A stretch of 64,000 nt of DNA from Streptomyces griseicoloratus (lineage in GTDB: Bacteria > Actinomycetota > Actinomycetes > Streptomycetales > Streptomycetaceae). Below, one piece after another: positions 17,858-26,183 of this stretch. The stretch is taken from positions 186,001 through 250,000 of the forward strand of contig NZ_JACVQF010000199.1 in assembly GCF_014534645.1 (NCBI RefSeq), written 5' to 3'. The notes beneath the pieces are model-generated. The model did not search any database. It was given only the letters and a program-made list of their open reading frames with translations, and was not told the DNA's origin. Position numbers and translations under genes: made by a program. How positions within the stretch are numbered: position 1 is the stretch's first letter; each line of letters begins with the position of its first letter.

Positions 17858-18718
17858 ATGCAGCACGGTCCCGTGGTGCGCCGCCGGAAGCTGGGCGCCG
17901 AACTGCGCGCACTGCGCACCTCGGCGGGGATCACCAGTGGCGAGGCGGCGCGGCTGGTGGGCTGGCACCAGTCGAAGGTGAGCCGGATCGAGACCGGCAC
18001 GAGCGGGACGAAGCCCGCCGACGTGCGATTGCTCCTGGACGCCTACCACGTGGACGACCCGCAGCTGCGGGAGCTGCTGCTGATGCTGGCGGGATCCGAC
18101 GGCGGAGGCGGCCGGCACCACTGGTGGCACGCCTATCGCGGGGTGCTGCCGCCGACCTACCGGGATTTCATCAGTCTGGAGTCCCAGGCCAGCGCCATGC
18201 GCACCCTGGAGACGACCGTGGTCCCGGGGCTGCTGCAGACGCCCGAGTACGCCCGTGCGGTGACACGCGCGGCGGTGGACGGACTGCCGGAGGAGCGGCT
18301 GGACACGCTCGTCGAGGTGCGGCTGGCCCGGCAGGACGTGCTGCGCGGCGAACCGCCGCTGCGGCTGAACGCCGTCCTGGACGAGGCGGTGCTGCGCCGC
18401 GAGGTCGGCGGTCCCGGCGTGATGGCCCGTCAGCTCCAGCGGTTGATGGAGGCGGCGCGTCTGCCGCATGTGCGGCTCCAGGTGCTGCCGTTCGCCGCCG
18501 GGGCGCACATCGGCGTCACCGGCCCTTTCGTAATCTTCTCATTTTCGAGCACTTCTGATCTGGACGTGGTTGTTCTCGACCACTTGACGAGTAGCCTGCA
18601 TCTCGAACGGAAAGAAGACCTAGAGGCTTACACCGAGGCCTTCAACGCTCTTGTGAACCATGCCCTTTCGCCCGAGGACTCGTTGGACTTCATCGCCGCG
18701 ACAGCGGCCGGCGCGTAA
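17858..18718 (+). CDS. WhiJ-type XRE regulator (HTH + DUF5753)
   Basis: The 286-residue protein starts with an HTH_31/XRE domain (LGAELRALRTSAGITSGEAARLVGWHQSKVSRIETG, residues 11-46). It continues with the Scr1-type DUF5753 ligand/protein-interaction domain (LESQASAMRTLETTVVPGLLQTPEYARAV, LDEAVLRR, LQVLPFAAGAHIGVTGPFVIFSF). GAGGAG lies seven bases before the ATG at 17858. It is followed nine bases later by a DUF397 gene. In known WhiJ systems the DUF397 protein relieves DNA binding by its HTH partner, which is the likely arrangement here. Confidence 0.92.
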   Translation: MQHGPVVRRRKLGAELRALRTSAGITSGEAARLVGWHQSKVSRIETGTSGTKPADVRLLLDAYHVDDPQLRELLLMLAGSDGGGGRHHWWHAYRGVLPPTYRDFISLESQASAMRTLETTVVPGLLQTPEYARAVTRAAVDGLPEERLDTLVEVRLARQDVLRGEPPLRLNAVLDEAVLRREVGGPGVMARQLQRLMEAARLPHVRLQVLPFAAGAHIGVTGPFVIFSFSSTSDLDVVVLDHLTSSLHLERKEDLEAYTEAFNALVNHALSPEDSLDFIAATAAGA

Positions 18719-18727
18719 GGAGGCACC

Positions 18728-18961
18728 ATGTCCGCATTCCCCCGGAAGACCATCTGTTCGAGCAAGGACCTGCACGGCGTGCGATGGCTGCGCAGCAGTC
18801 ACAGCACCGGAGCGAACAACTGCGTGGAGACGGCCCGGCCGCCGGCCGGCCCCTGGGCCGGACTGCTCGCCGTACGCGACTCCAAGGATCCGGCCGGGCC
18901 CGCGCTGCTCTTCTCCCCCGAGAGCTGGGCGTCGTTCACCGCCGGGGTCCACCGCTTCTGA
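18728..18961 (+). CDS. DUF397 small protein, partner of the WhiJ-like regulator
   Basis: The 77-residue protein has the DUF397 pattern WLRSSHSTGANNCVETA, then LLAVRDSKDPAGPALLFSPESWASF. Proteins of this family pair with HTH/DUF5753 regulators and are thought to bind them. AAGGAGG lies six bases before the ATG. It is a tight operon with the regulator. The unusual N-terminal extension (FPRKTICSSKDLHG) carries a Cys. Confidence 0.9.
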   Translation: MSAFPRKTICSSKDLHGVRWLRSSHSTGANNCVETARPPAGPWAGLLAVRDSKDPAGPALLFSPESWASFTAGVHRF

Positions 18962-19003
18962 TCCCCGCGCGCACCGGGCGGAACACGGCCGTGCCACGCC
19001 GAC

Positions 19004-20131
19004 TCATGGCCGCGTTTCGCCGATCACCCGTACAGCGCGTTCGATCTGTTGCGCAGTCAGGTCCGCGCGAGCGGTCAGCCTGAGCCGTGAGATGCCGTCG
19101 GGCACGGAAGGAGGACGGAAGCAGCCCACGGCCAGGCCGGCCGCACGGCAGTCGGCCGCCCAGCGCACGGCCCCCTCCGGGGAGGGCGCGCGCACCGAGA
19201 CCACCGCGGCGTCGGGACGCACCGCTTCCAGGCCCGCGGCGGTCAGCCGCGCGTGCAGTTCGCGGGCCACCGCACGGGCCCGCGCCGCCCGCTCCGGCTC
19301 ACGGCGCAGCAGTCCCAGCGCCGCCAGGGCCGCGCCCGCCGCCGCGGGGGCGAGGCCCGTGTCGAAGATGAGCGTCCGGGCCGTGTTGACCAGGTGGTCG
19401 ATCACCCGGGCGGGGCCGAGCACGGCTCCGCCCTGGCTGCCGAGCGACTTGGACAGCGTGACCGTCACGACCACGTCGTCGGCGCCCGCGAGTCCCGCCG
19501 CGTGCGGGGCGCCGCGGCCGCCGTCGCCGAGGACGCCGAGGCCGTGGGCGTCGTCGACGACCAGTCCGGCACCGCGCTCCCGGCACACACCGGCGAGGGC
19601 CGCGAGCGGCGCGGCGTCGCCGTCGACCGAGAAGACCGTGTCGGAGACGGCGACGGCAGGCCCGTCGTGCGTACGGAGGGCCTTGTCCACCGCCTCCGGG
19701 TCGGCGTGCGCCGCCACCTGGACCGTGCCGCGGGCCAGTCGGCAGCCGTCGATCAGCGAGGCGTGGTTGCCCGCGTCGGACACGACGAGCGTGCCGTGCG
19801 GAGCGAGCGCCGTGACCGCGGCGAGGTTGGCCGCATAGCCGGAGGAGAGGACGAGCGCGGCCTCGAAGCCGCAGAAGGCGGCGAGTTCGCGTTCGAGCTC
19901 GGCGTGCAGTGCCGTGGTACCGGTGACCAGCCGGGAGCCGGTCGCGCCGCCGCCCCAGGTCCGCGCGGCCCGGACCGCTCCCTCGACGACCTCGGGATGC
20001 CGGGCCAGGCCGAGGTAGTCGTTGCTCGCCAGGTCCAGCAGCGGGGAGTCGGCCGCACGGGGGCGCAGGGTGCGTACGAGCCCGGCCCGGCGGCGCTGCT
20101 CCGCCTGCTCGTCGATCCAGCCGAACGCCAT
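19004..20131 (-). CDS. bioF: 8-amino-7-oxononanoate synthase
   Basis: BioF condenses pimeloyl thioester with L-alanine in the first dedicated biotin ring step. The 375-residue PLP enzyme shows LDLASNDYLGLARHP, GGGATGSRLVTG, SSGYAANLAAV, the DDAHGLGVLG aspartate/histidine segment, and the PLP lysine in TLSKSLGSQGG. It is divergent from bioB across a 150-base gap containing an 18-bp inverted repeat. No bioC/bioH or bioI homologue is seen nearby, so the pimeloyl source lies elsewhere. Confidence 0.94.
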   Translation of the reverse strand: MAFGWIDEQAEQRRRAGLVRTLRPRAADSPLLDLASNDYLGLARHPEVVEGAVRAARTWGGGATGSRLVTGTTALHAELERELAAFCGFEAALVLSSGYAANLAAVTALAPHGTLVVSDAGNHASLIDGCRLARGTVQVAAHADPEAVDKALRTHDGPAVAVSDTVFSVDGDAAPLAALAGVCRERGAGLVVDDAHGLGVLGDGGRGAPHAAGLAGADDVVVTVTLSKSLGSQGGAVLGPARVIDHLVNTARTLIFDTGLAPAAAGAALAALGLLRREPERAARARAVARELHARLTAAGLEAVRPDAAVVSVRAPSPEGAVRWAADCRAAGLAVGCFRPPSVPDGISRLRLTARADLTAQQIERAVRVIGETRP

Positions 20132-20195
20132 GGGTCGCTCCTCCGGGATTTTGTAGGCAGTGAACAGACACTAGCGGCAGGGCCGTCCACCCGAG

Positions 20196-20213
20196 GTGTG
20201 GCAATACCCACAC
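20196..20213. promoter_or_regulatory. Inverted repeat between bioF and bioB, candidate operator
   Basis: gtgtgg caatac ccacac is a perfect 6-bp inverted repeat with a 6-base spacer, placed about midway between the divergent biotin genes. It does not match the BioQ consensus I know, although one TGAAC half-site lies at 20161. It is a plausible site for a biotin-responsive repressor. Confidence 0.5.
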
Positions 20214-20281
20214 GGTGATCCGGCAGTGTTGTGTGAAGTCTCCTTGGCCCCGGGTGCCTCCATAGGACAGGATCGGCTCCC

Positions 20282-21433
20282 ATGGACCTGCTGAACACGC
20301 TGGTGGACAAGGGGCTTCGGCGCGAGCCGCCGACCCGCGAGGAAGCTCTGGCCGTCCTCGCCACTTCCGACGACGAACTGCTCGACGTGGTGGCCGCGGC
20401 CGGCAAGGTGCGCCGCCACTGGTTCGGCCGACGGGTGAAACTCAACTATCTGGTCAACCTCAAGTCGGGCCTGTGCCCCGAGGACTGCTCCTACTGCTCG
20501 CAGCGGCTCGGTTCCAAGGCCGAGATCCTGAAGTACACCTGGCTCAAGCCCGACGAGGCGTCCGCGGCGGCCGCCGCCGGCGTGTCCGGGGGCGCGAAGC
20601 GGGTGTGCCTGGTGGCCAGCGGGCGGGGTCCGACGGACCGGGACGTGGACCGGGTGTCCGAGACGATCAAGGCCATCAAGGAGCAGAACGAGTCCGTCGA
20701 GGTGTGCGCCTGCCTGGGCCTGCTCTCCGACGGCCAGGCGGAACGGCTGCGCGAGGCGGGCGCCGACGCCTACAACCACAACCTCAACACCTCGGAGTCG
20801 ACGTACGGGGACATCACGACCACGCACACGTACGCCGACCGGGTGGACACGGTGCAGAAGGCGCACGCCGCCGGCCTGTCCGCCTGCTCCGGGCTGATCG
20901 CGGGCATGGGCGAGACCGACGAGGACCTGGTCGACGTGGTCTTCTCGCTGCGTGAACTGGACCCGGACTCGGTCCCGGTGAACTTCCTGATCCCCTTCGA
21001 GGGCACCCCGCTGGCCAAGGAGTGGAACCTCACCCCGCAGCGCTGCCTGCGCATCCTGGCGATGACGCGGTTCGTCTGCCCCGACGTGGAAGTGCGCATC
21101 GCCGGCGGGCGCGAGGTCCACCTGCGCACGATGCAGCCGCTCGCCCTGCACCTGGCCAACTCCATCTTCCTCGGCGACTACCTCACCAGCGAGGGCCAGG
21201 CGGGCAGGGCCGACCTGGAGATGATCGCCGACGCCGGGTTCGAGGTGGAGGGCACCGACCAGGTCACCCTGCCGGAGCACCGGGCGACGGCCGGCGGCGG
21301 CTGCGGCTCGCACGAGGGCGGCGGGGCCTGCGGTTCGGCCCCGGTGACCGAGGCGCCCGTCAACGAGCCCCGCACCGACCTGGTCGCCGTACGCCGCCGT
21401 GGTGCCGGAACGGACCTCGCGCCCAATGCCTGA
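20282..21433 (+). CDS. bioB: Biotin synthase
   Basis: BioB is the radical-SAM enzyme that inserts sulfur into dethiobiotin. The 383-residue protein has the SAM cluster CPEDCSYC (CxxxCxxC), [12 protein letters not shown], and the [2Fe-2S] ligands in its VCACLG and related strands. The C-terminus carries an actinobacterial extension rich in Gly, Cys and His ([15 protein letters not shown]), which may bind iron-sulfur or metal. The stop overlaps bioA by eight bases. It heads the bioBAD operon. Confidence 0.96.
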   Translation: MDLLNTLVDKGLRREPPTREEALAVLATSDDELLDVVAAAGKVRRHWFGRRVKLNYLVNLKSGLCPEDCSYCSQRLGSKAEILKYTWLKPDEASAAAAAGVSGGAKRVCLVASGRGPTDRDVDRVSETIKAIKEQNESVEVCACLGLLSDGQAERLREAGADAYNHNLNTSESTYGDITTTHTYADRVDTVQKAHAAGLSACSGLIAGMGETDEDLVDVVFSLRELDPDSVPVNFLIPFEGTPLAKEWNLTPQRCLRILAMTRFVCPDVEVRIAGGREVHLRTMQPLALHLANSIFLGDYLTSEGQAGRADLEMIADAGFEVEGTDQVTLPEHRATAGGGCGSHEGGGACGSAPVTEAPVNEPRTDLVAVRRRGAGTDLAPNA

Positions 21434-22712
21434 GCCCGATCTGACGGTGGACGAGCTGCTCCGGCTCGACCGGAGGCACGTCTGGCACCCGTACGGCCCG
21501 ATGCCCGGCCGGCAGGACCCGCTCGTCGTGGAGTCGGCGAGCGGGGTGCGGCTGCGGCCGGCCGACGGCTCCGGGGACCTCGTCGACGGGATGTCGTCCT
21601 GGTGGTCGGCGATCCACGGCTACAACCACCCGGTGCTGAACGCGGCCGCGCACGAGCAGCTGGAGCGGATGAGCCATGTGATGTTCGGCGGGCTCACCCA
21701 TGAGCCCGCCGTACGGCTGGCGAAGCTGCTCGTCGACATCTCGCCCGAGGGCCTGGAGCACGTCTTCCTCGCCGACTCGGGCTCGGTGTCGGTCGAGGTC
21801 GCGGTCAAGATGTGCCTGCAGTACTGGCGTTCGCTGGGCCGGCCGGCGAAACGGCGGCTGCTGACCTGGCGCGGGGGCTACCACGGCGACACCTGGCAGC
21901 CGATGTCGGTGTGCGACCCCGAGGGCGGGATGCACGAGCTGTGGACGGGCGTGCTGCCGCGCCAGATCTTCGCGGACGCGCCGCCGGCGCGGTACGAGGA
22001 GGCGTACGCGGACCATCTGCGGACGATGGTCGAGCGGCACGCCGACGAACTGGCCGCGGTGATCGTCGAGCCGGTGGTGCAGGGAGCGGGCGGGATGCGC
22101 TTCCACTCCCCCGCGTACCTGCGGGTGCTGCGCGAGGCGTGCGACGCCCACGACGTGCTGCTGGTGTTCGACGAGATCGCGACCGGCTTCGGGCGTACGG
22201 GCGCGCTGTTCGCGGCGGATCACGCGGCGGTGGCGCCGGATGTGATGTGCGTGGGCAAGGCGCTGACCGGCGGCTATCTGACGATGGCGGCGACGCTGTG
22301 CACCTCGCGGGTCGCCGACGGCATCTCGCGGGGCGAGGTTCCGGTCCTCGCCCACGGGCCGACGTTCATGGGCAACCCGCTGGCCGCGGCCGTGGCGTGC
22401 GCCTCGATCGGGCTCCTGCTGGAGCAGGACTGGCTGGCGGAGGTCAAGCGCATCGAGGCGGGCCTGCGCGCCGGTCTGGCGCCGGCCGCCGGGCTGCCGG
22501 GGGTGAGGGACGTCCGGGTGCTCGGTGCGATCGGCGTGGTGCAGCTCGACCACCCGGTCGACATGGAGGCGGCGACGCGGGCGGCCGTGCGCGAGGGCGT
22601 GTGGCTGCGGCCGTTCCGCGACCTGATCTACACCATGCCGCCCTACGTCACGGGTGACGCGGACGTGGCGCGGATCGGCCGTGCGGTGTGCGCGGCGGCA
22701 CGGGAGGGTTGA
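21426..22712 (+). CDS. bioA: Adenosylmethionine-8-amino-7-oxononanoate aminotransferase
   Basis: BioA makes 7,8-diaminopelargonate using SAM as the amino donor. The 428-residue class III aminotransferase has HVWHPYGPM near the start, [15 protein letters not shown] (the Trp-Trp pair of the substrate site), [26 protein letters not shown], the PLP lysine in [16 protein letters not shown], and [11 protein letters not shown]. The ATG at 21426 lies inside the end of bioB, an 8-base translational overlap. Confidence 0.96.
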   Translation: MPEPDLTVDELLRLDRRHVWHPYGPMPGRQDPLVVESASGVRLRPADGSGDLVDGMSSWWSAIHGYNHPVLNAAAHEQLERMSHVMFGGLTHEPAVRLAKLLVDISPEGLEHVFLADSGSVSVEVAVKMCLQYWRSLGRPAKRRLLTWRGGYHGDTWQPMSVCDPEGGMHELWTGVLPRQIFADAPPARYEEAYADHLRTMVERHADELAAVIVEPVVQGAGGMRFHSPAYLRVLREACDAHDVLLVFDEIATGFGRTGALFAADHAAVAPDVMCVGKALTGGYLTMAATLCTSRVADGISRGEVPVLAHGPTFMGNPLAAAVACASIGLLLEQDWLAEVKRIEAGLRAGLAPAAGLPGVRDVRVLGAIGVVQLDHPVDMEAATRAAVREGVWLRPFRDLIYTMPPYVTGDADVARIGRAVCAAAREG

Positions 22713-22713
22713 G

Positions 22714-23430
22714 ATGCCGGTACTGGTGATCACGGGCACGGGCACCGAGGTCGGCAAGACGGTCGTGACCGCCGCCGTCGCGGCGACGGCGGTGGCGGCC
22801 GGCCGCTCGGTGGCGGTGCTGAAGGCCGCGCAGACGGGAGTGGGACCCGAGGAGCCCGGCGACGCCCAGGAGGTCGCCCGCCTCGCGGGTGCGGTGACGG
22901 CGGCCGAGGTCGCCCGCTACCCGGAACCGTTGGCGCCGGGCACGGCCGCCCGCCGGGCCGGCCGGGCGCCGGTGCACCCGGAGGAGGTGGCCGAGGCCGC
23001 CGCCAAGCTGGCCACGGAGCACGACCTGGTGCTGGTGGAGGGGGCGGGCGGACTGCTCGTCCGGTTCGACGCGGCGGGCGGGACGCTGGCGGACGCCGCC
23101 GGGCTGCTCGGCGCGCCGGTGCTGGTGGTGGTCCCGGCGGGGCTGGGCACGCTGAACAGCACGGAGCTGACGGCACGTGAACTGCGCGCTCGCGGACTCG
23201 AGCTGCCGGGCGTGGTGATCGGCAGCTGGCCGCGGGAGCCGGACCTCGCCTCGCGGTGCAACCTCGCGGACCTGCCGGAGGTGGCCGGGGCTCCGCTCCT
23301 CGGCGCCCTGCCCGCGGGCGCGGGCACCCTCACCCCGCCCGCGTTCCGCTCGACGGCACCGCGCTGGCTGGCCCCCGCACTGGACGGGACCTGGGACGCG
23401 GAGTCCTTCCGGAGACGGGAAGCGCCCTGA
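22714..23430 (+). CDS. bioD: Dethiobiotin synthetase
   Basis: BioD closes the ureido ring with CO2 and ATP. The 238-residue protein begins with the P-loop ITGTGTEVGKT, then VLKAAQTGV (substrate lysine) and VEGAGGLLVRF, all diagnostic. One base separates it from bioA, so bioB-bioA-bioD form a single transcript. The C-terminal 40 residues are Pro/Ala-rich and less conserved. Confidence 0.95.
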   Translation: MPVLVITGTGTEVGKTVVTAAVAATAVAAGRSVAVLKAAQTGVGPEEPGDAQEVARLAGAVTAAEVARYPEPLAPGTAARRAGRAPVHPEEVAEAAAKLATEHDLVLVEGAGGLLVRFDAAGGTLADAAGLLGAPVLVVVPAGLGTLNSTELTARELRARGLELPGVVIGSWPREPDLASRCNLADLPEVAGAPLLGALPAGAGTLTPPAFRSTAPRWLAPALDGTWDAESFRRREAP

Positions 23431-23878
23431 GCCGGCTGGGCGACCGGGCGGCGCCCCGCCCCACCTCCCTGGCGAGGCCGTCGCACGTGACGTGACGTCA
23501 CGTGCGGCGGAGCCGGCACGCCGCCCTGGGCAGAGGGCGGACCGAAGCGGACGCCCCTGCCCCGCAGGAACTCCCGCGCGAGGCCGCCGCACAAGCGGCC
23601 ACCGCACACGGCGTGAGGTCACCTGCGGCGGAGCCGGAACGCCGTCCCCGGCAGGAGGCGGAGCGGGTCGGGCGCCCGCCGCCCCGCCCACCTCACAGGT
23701 GGGCGGCTCGCCCGCCCGGCTCACCAGTCGGGCCCGCCGCACGAGCCGCCCCTCACCCGTCGGCGGGCCCGGTGTGGGCCGTGGGCGGGGTGATGTGAAC
23801 CGGAGGTGTCGGCCGGGGGTGGACGGCGGGTGGACGGGGGAGAATCGCGGTAAGGCGCCGCCTCGTGAGGGAGGTCCC
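23431..23878. repeat. Intergenic region with a diverged ~121-bp duplication and a near-palindrome
   Basis: A 23-bp near-palindrome lies at 23483-23505 (gcacgtgac...gtcacgtgc). The segment 23490-23523 recurs with few changes at 23611-23644 (gtga-gtcac-tgcggcggagccgg-acgccg), 121 bases later, and flanking parts are also similar. A third weaker gtg/cac palindrome is near 23690 (cacctcacaggtg). No gene is credible here, although forward and reverse frames stay open by GC bias. Confidence 0.6.
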
Positions 23879-24568
23879 ATGCCGTTGCGATCCACCCGCT
23901 CCCGCGGGGTGCCGCCGGACGCCGTGCACCACCCGGTGTTCGCCCGCTACTACGCCAGGGTCAGCGTGGCCGCCGAGACCAGGATGGGCATGGGGCGGGT
24001 GCGCGGACGGCTGCTCGCCGGGCTGTCCGGACGGGTGATCGAGATCGGCGCGGGCAACGGCCTGAACTTCGCGCACTACCCCGGCACCGTGTCGGAGGTG
24101 GTCGCCATCGAACCGGAGCGCGTGCTGCGGAAGTTGGCCGTGGAGGCGGCCCTGCGTGCGGAGGTGCCGGTCGACGTGGTGCCGGGTGCGGCCGAGGCGC
24201 TGCCGGTCAAGAGCGAGGCGTTCGACGGGGCCGTGGTGTCGCTCGTGCTGTGCAGCGTGCGCGACGTCCAGCGGTCGCTCGGTGAGCTGCGGCGGGTGCT
24301 GCGGCCCGGCGGCGAGGTGCGGTTCTTCGAGCACGGGCGGGGCGGCGGCCGCCTGATGACCCTCACCCAGCGCACGCTGGACCGTACGGTGTGGCCGCGG
24401 GTGACCGGCGGCTGCCACGTCTCCCGGGACCCGGTGGCCGCGCTGCGGGCGGCCGGGTTCGAGCTGGGCCCCTACCGGCGGGTGCGGATGCCGGAGACGG
24501 GTCCCACGCTGCCCACCTCGTACTGCGTGCTCGGCACGGCCTGGCGGCCGCCGGGGACCGACGGGTAG
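23879..24568 (+). CDS. Class I SAM-dependent methyltransferase
   Basis: The 229-residue protein has the UbiE/Methyltransf_11 pattern. Motif I is VIEIGAGNGLNFAHYP, the acidic motif is VVAIEPE, then AEALPVKSEAFDGAVVSLVLCSV and the post-motif RVLRPGGEVRFFEHGRG. The C-terminal GGCHVSRDP resembles methyltransferases of the METTL7/phosphatidylethanolamine group. Substrate is unknown. GGGAGGT lies five bases before the ATG at 23879. It converges on the Fic-like gene with no spacer. Confidence 0.85.
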   Translation: MPLRSTRSRGVPPDAVHHPVFARYYARVSVAAETRMGMGRVRGRLLAGLSGRVIEIGAGNGLNFAHYPGTVSEVVAIEPERVLRKLAVEAALRAEVPVDVVPGAAEALPVKSEAFDGAVVSLVLCSVRDVQRSLGELRRVLRPGGEVRFFEHGRGGGRLMTLTQRTLDRTVWPRVTGGCHVSRDPVAALRAAGFELGPYRRVRMPETGPTLPTSYCVLGTAWRPPGTDG

Positions 24569-24943
24569 TCACAGGGTCCACTGGCGCAGCTCCCGCGCGA
24601 TGTCGTCGACCGACGCCTCGCCGCTCTTGACGAGAAGGGCGAGATCGCGCACCTGCTCGGGTGTGGTGGTGACCTTGACGCCGCTGGCGACGAGGTAGGC
24701 GTACGCGACCGCCGAGGCGAACAGGGCGTTGGAGCGCTCCAGCGCGGGGACGTGGATCAGGAGCTGGAGCAGCGCGGCGGCGCGGGCGTGCGGGCTGTCG
24801 TAGACGGGGACGTCGAGTATCTCGGCCCGGTGGCGTGCGACGGCGGCGACGAGGGCTCCCCAGTCGGTGACCTGGGGGTCTCCCGGGGTCCGCTGTTCGG
24901 CGAGCATCAGCAGCCAGGCGAGGTCGATCCTGAGGTCGTTCAA
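24569..24943 (-). CDS. Fic/Doc-like toxin component with degenerate motif
   Basis: The 124-residue protein looks like the short Doc/Fic helical core. It has DWGALVAAVARHRAEILDVPVYDSPHARAAALL, then HVPALERSNALFASAVAYAYLVASG at the place of the Fic motif HxFx(D/N)xNxR. His is kept and one Asn remains, but the Phe, the acidic residue and the final Arg pattern are changed, so AMP or phosphate transfer may be lost. The start is a TTG four bases after the antitoxin stop. I recall similar genes annotated as toxin components in Streptomyces. Confidence 0.75.
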   Translation of the reverse strand: MNDLRIDLAWLLMLAEQRTPGDPQVTDWGALVAAVARHRAEILDVPVYDSPHARAAALLQLLIHVPALERSNALFASAVAYAYLVASGVKVTTTPEQVRDLALLVKSGEASVDDIARELRQWTL

Positions 24944-24947
24944 CGGC

Positions 24948-25166
24948 TCAGCGGCGGTCCCCGCCGGCCTCTTCGGCGAACACCTTCTCGTACTCCCGCA
25001 TGAAGTCGGCGGCGGCCTCCACGAACGTGCGGCCGGCCTCCCCGGTGTCCCGCCGGACCAGTTCCTCGATGTAGCGGTTGACGCTGATTCCGCGGGCCAG
25101 GGCGCGTTCGCGTGCCGCTCGGGCGGTGCCCTCGTCCACCCGCACGTTCAGCTGGGTCTTCGCCAT
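24948..25166 (-). CDS. Arc/HicB-like ribbon-helix-helix antitoxin
   Basis: The 72-residue protein starts MAKTQLNVRVDEGTARAARERALARGISVNRYIEELVRRD, an RHH DNA-binding fold (beta strand TQLNVRV, then two helices). A C-terminal acidic helix follows (FMREYEKVFAEEAGG) that would contact the toxin. It is followed after four bases by the Fic/Doc-like gene, the usual antitoxin-first order of type II systems. It probably autoregulates the pair. Confidence 0.85.
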   Translation of the reverse strand: MAKTQLNVRVDEGTARAARERALARGISVNRYIEELVRRDTGEAGRTFVEAAADFMREYEKVFAEEAGGDRR

Positions 25167-25373
25167 ACCTCGAAGCTAGCGCCGGACCGCTAGCACGGCA
25201 AGGAACGCCCTCCCGGGACGAAGTTGCCCCTTACACGGGCCTCCGGGACCCGACCTGGGGCGGAGACCCGCCCGAGACCGCAGGGGGATACCCGCTGTGG
25301 GCCGGATCACATTACCCTCGGCCGGGACGAGGGACGCCGGAACCCGTGTGCCCGGACCACCGAGGAGGCCGTC

Positions 25374-26180
25374 TTGTCCACACCTGCTGCGGAGCACGCC
25401 CCGGGCCTGGCGCCGGCCGACGGGATCGCGGCCCGCGCCCGCGGCCTGACCAAGGCGTACGGTTCCGGCGAGACGACGGTGCTCGCCCTGGACTCGGTGG
25501 ACGTGGACATCGTGCGCGGCCGGTTCACGGCGGTCATGGGCCCGTCCGGGTCGGGGAAGTCCACGCTGATGCACTGCCTGGCGGGGCTCGACACCGTCTC
25601 GGCCGGACAGGTGTGGCTCGGGAACACCGAGATCACGGGGCTGAGGGAGCGGGAGCTGACCCGGCTGCGCCGGGACCGGATCGGGTTCATGTTCCAGTCG
25701 TTCAACCTCATTCCGACGCTGAACGCGCTGGAGAACATCACGCTGCCGATGAACATCGCGGGCCGGGACCCCGACCGGGCGTGGCTGGACCAGGTGATCG
25801 ACACGCTGGGGCTGCGGGACCGGTTGAAGCACCGGCCGGCGCAGCTCTCCGGCGGCCAGCAGCAGCGGGTGGCCTGCGCGCGGGCGCTGGTCTCCCGGCC
25901 CGAGCTGATCTTCGCGGACGAGCCGACCGGCAACCTCGACTCGCGCGCCGGTCTGGAGGTGCTGGGCTTCCTGCGCGAGGCCGTCGACGACCTCGGCCAG
26001 ACCGTCGTCATGGTCACCCACGACCCCGGTGCCGCCGCCCACTCCGACCTGGTGCTGTTCCTCGCCGACGGGCGGATCGTCGACGAGATGGCGCGGCCCA
26101 CGGCGGAGGCCGTACTGGAGCGCATGCGCCTGTTCACGGGTGCCGGCTCCCGGTTCTCCGGCGACGGCGCCGAGGACTGA
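25374..26180 (+). CDS. ABC transporter ATP-binding protein (MacB/LolD type)
   Basis: The 268-residue ATPase has Walker [11 protein letters not shown] loop FMFQSFNL, signature LSGGQQQR, Walker [14 protein letters not shown] and the H-loop VTHD. The LolD/MacB subtype is clear from EPTGNLDS and ALENITLPM. It powers the FtsX-like permease that starts three bases after its stop. A TTG at 25374 preceded by GAGGAGG is the best start. The substrate is unknown; such pairs export lipids, peptides or antibiotics. Confidence 0.92.
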   Translation: MSTPAAEHAPGLAPADGIAARARGLTKAYGSGETTVLALDSVDVDIVRGRFTAVMGPSGSGKSTLMHCLAGLDTVSAGQVWLGNTEITGLRERELTRLRRDRIGFMFQSFNLIPTLNALENITLPMNIAGRDPDRAWLDQVIDTLGLRDRLKHRPAQLSGGQQQRVACARALVSRPELIFADEPTGNLDSRAGLEVLGFLREAVDDLGQTVVMVTHDPGAAAHSDLVLFLADGRIVDEMARPTAEAVLERMRLFTGAGSRFSGDGAED

Positions 26181-26183
26181 CCC

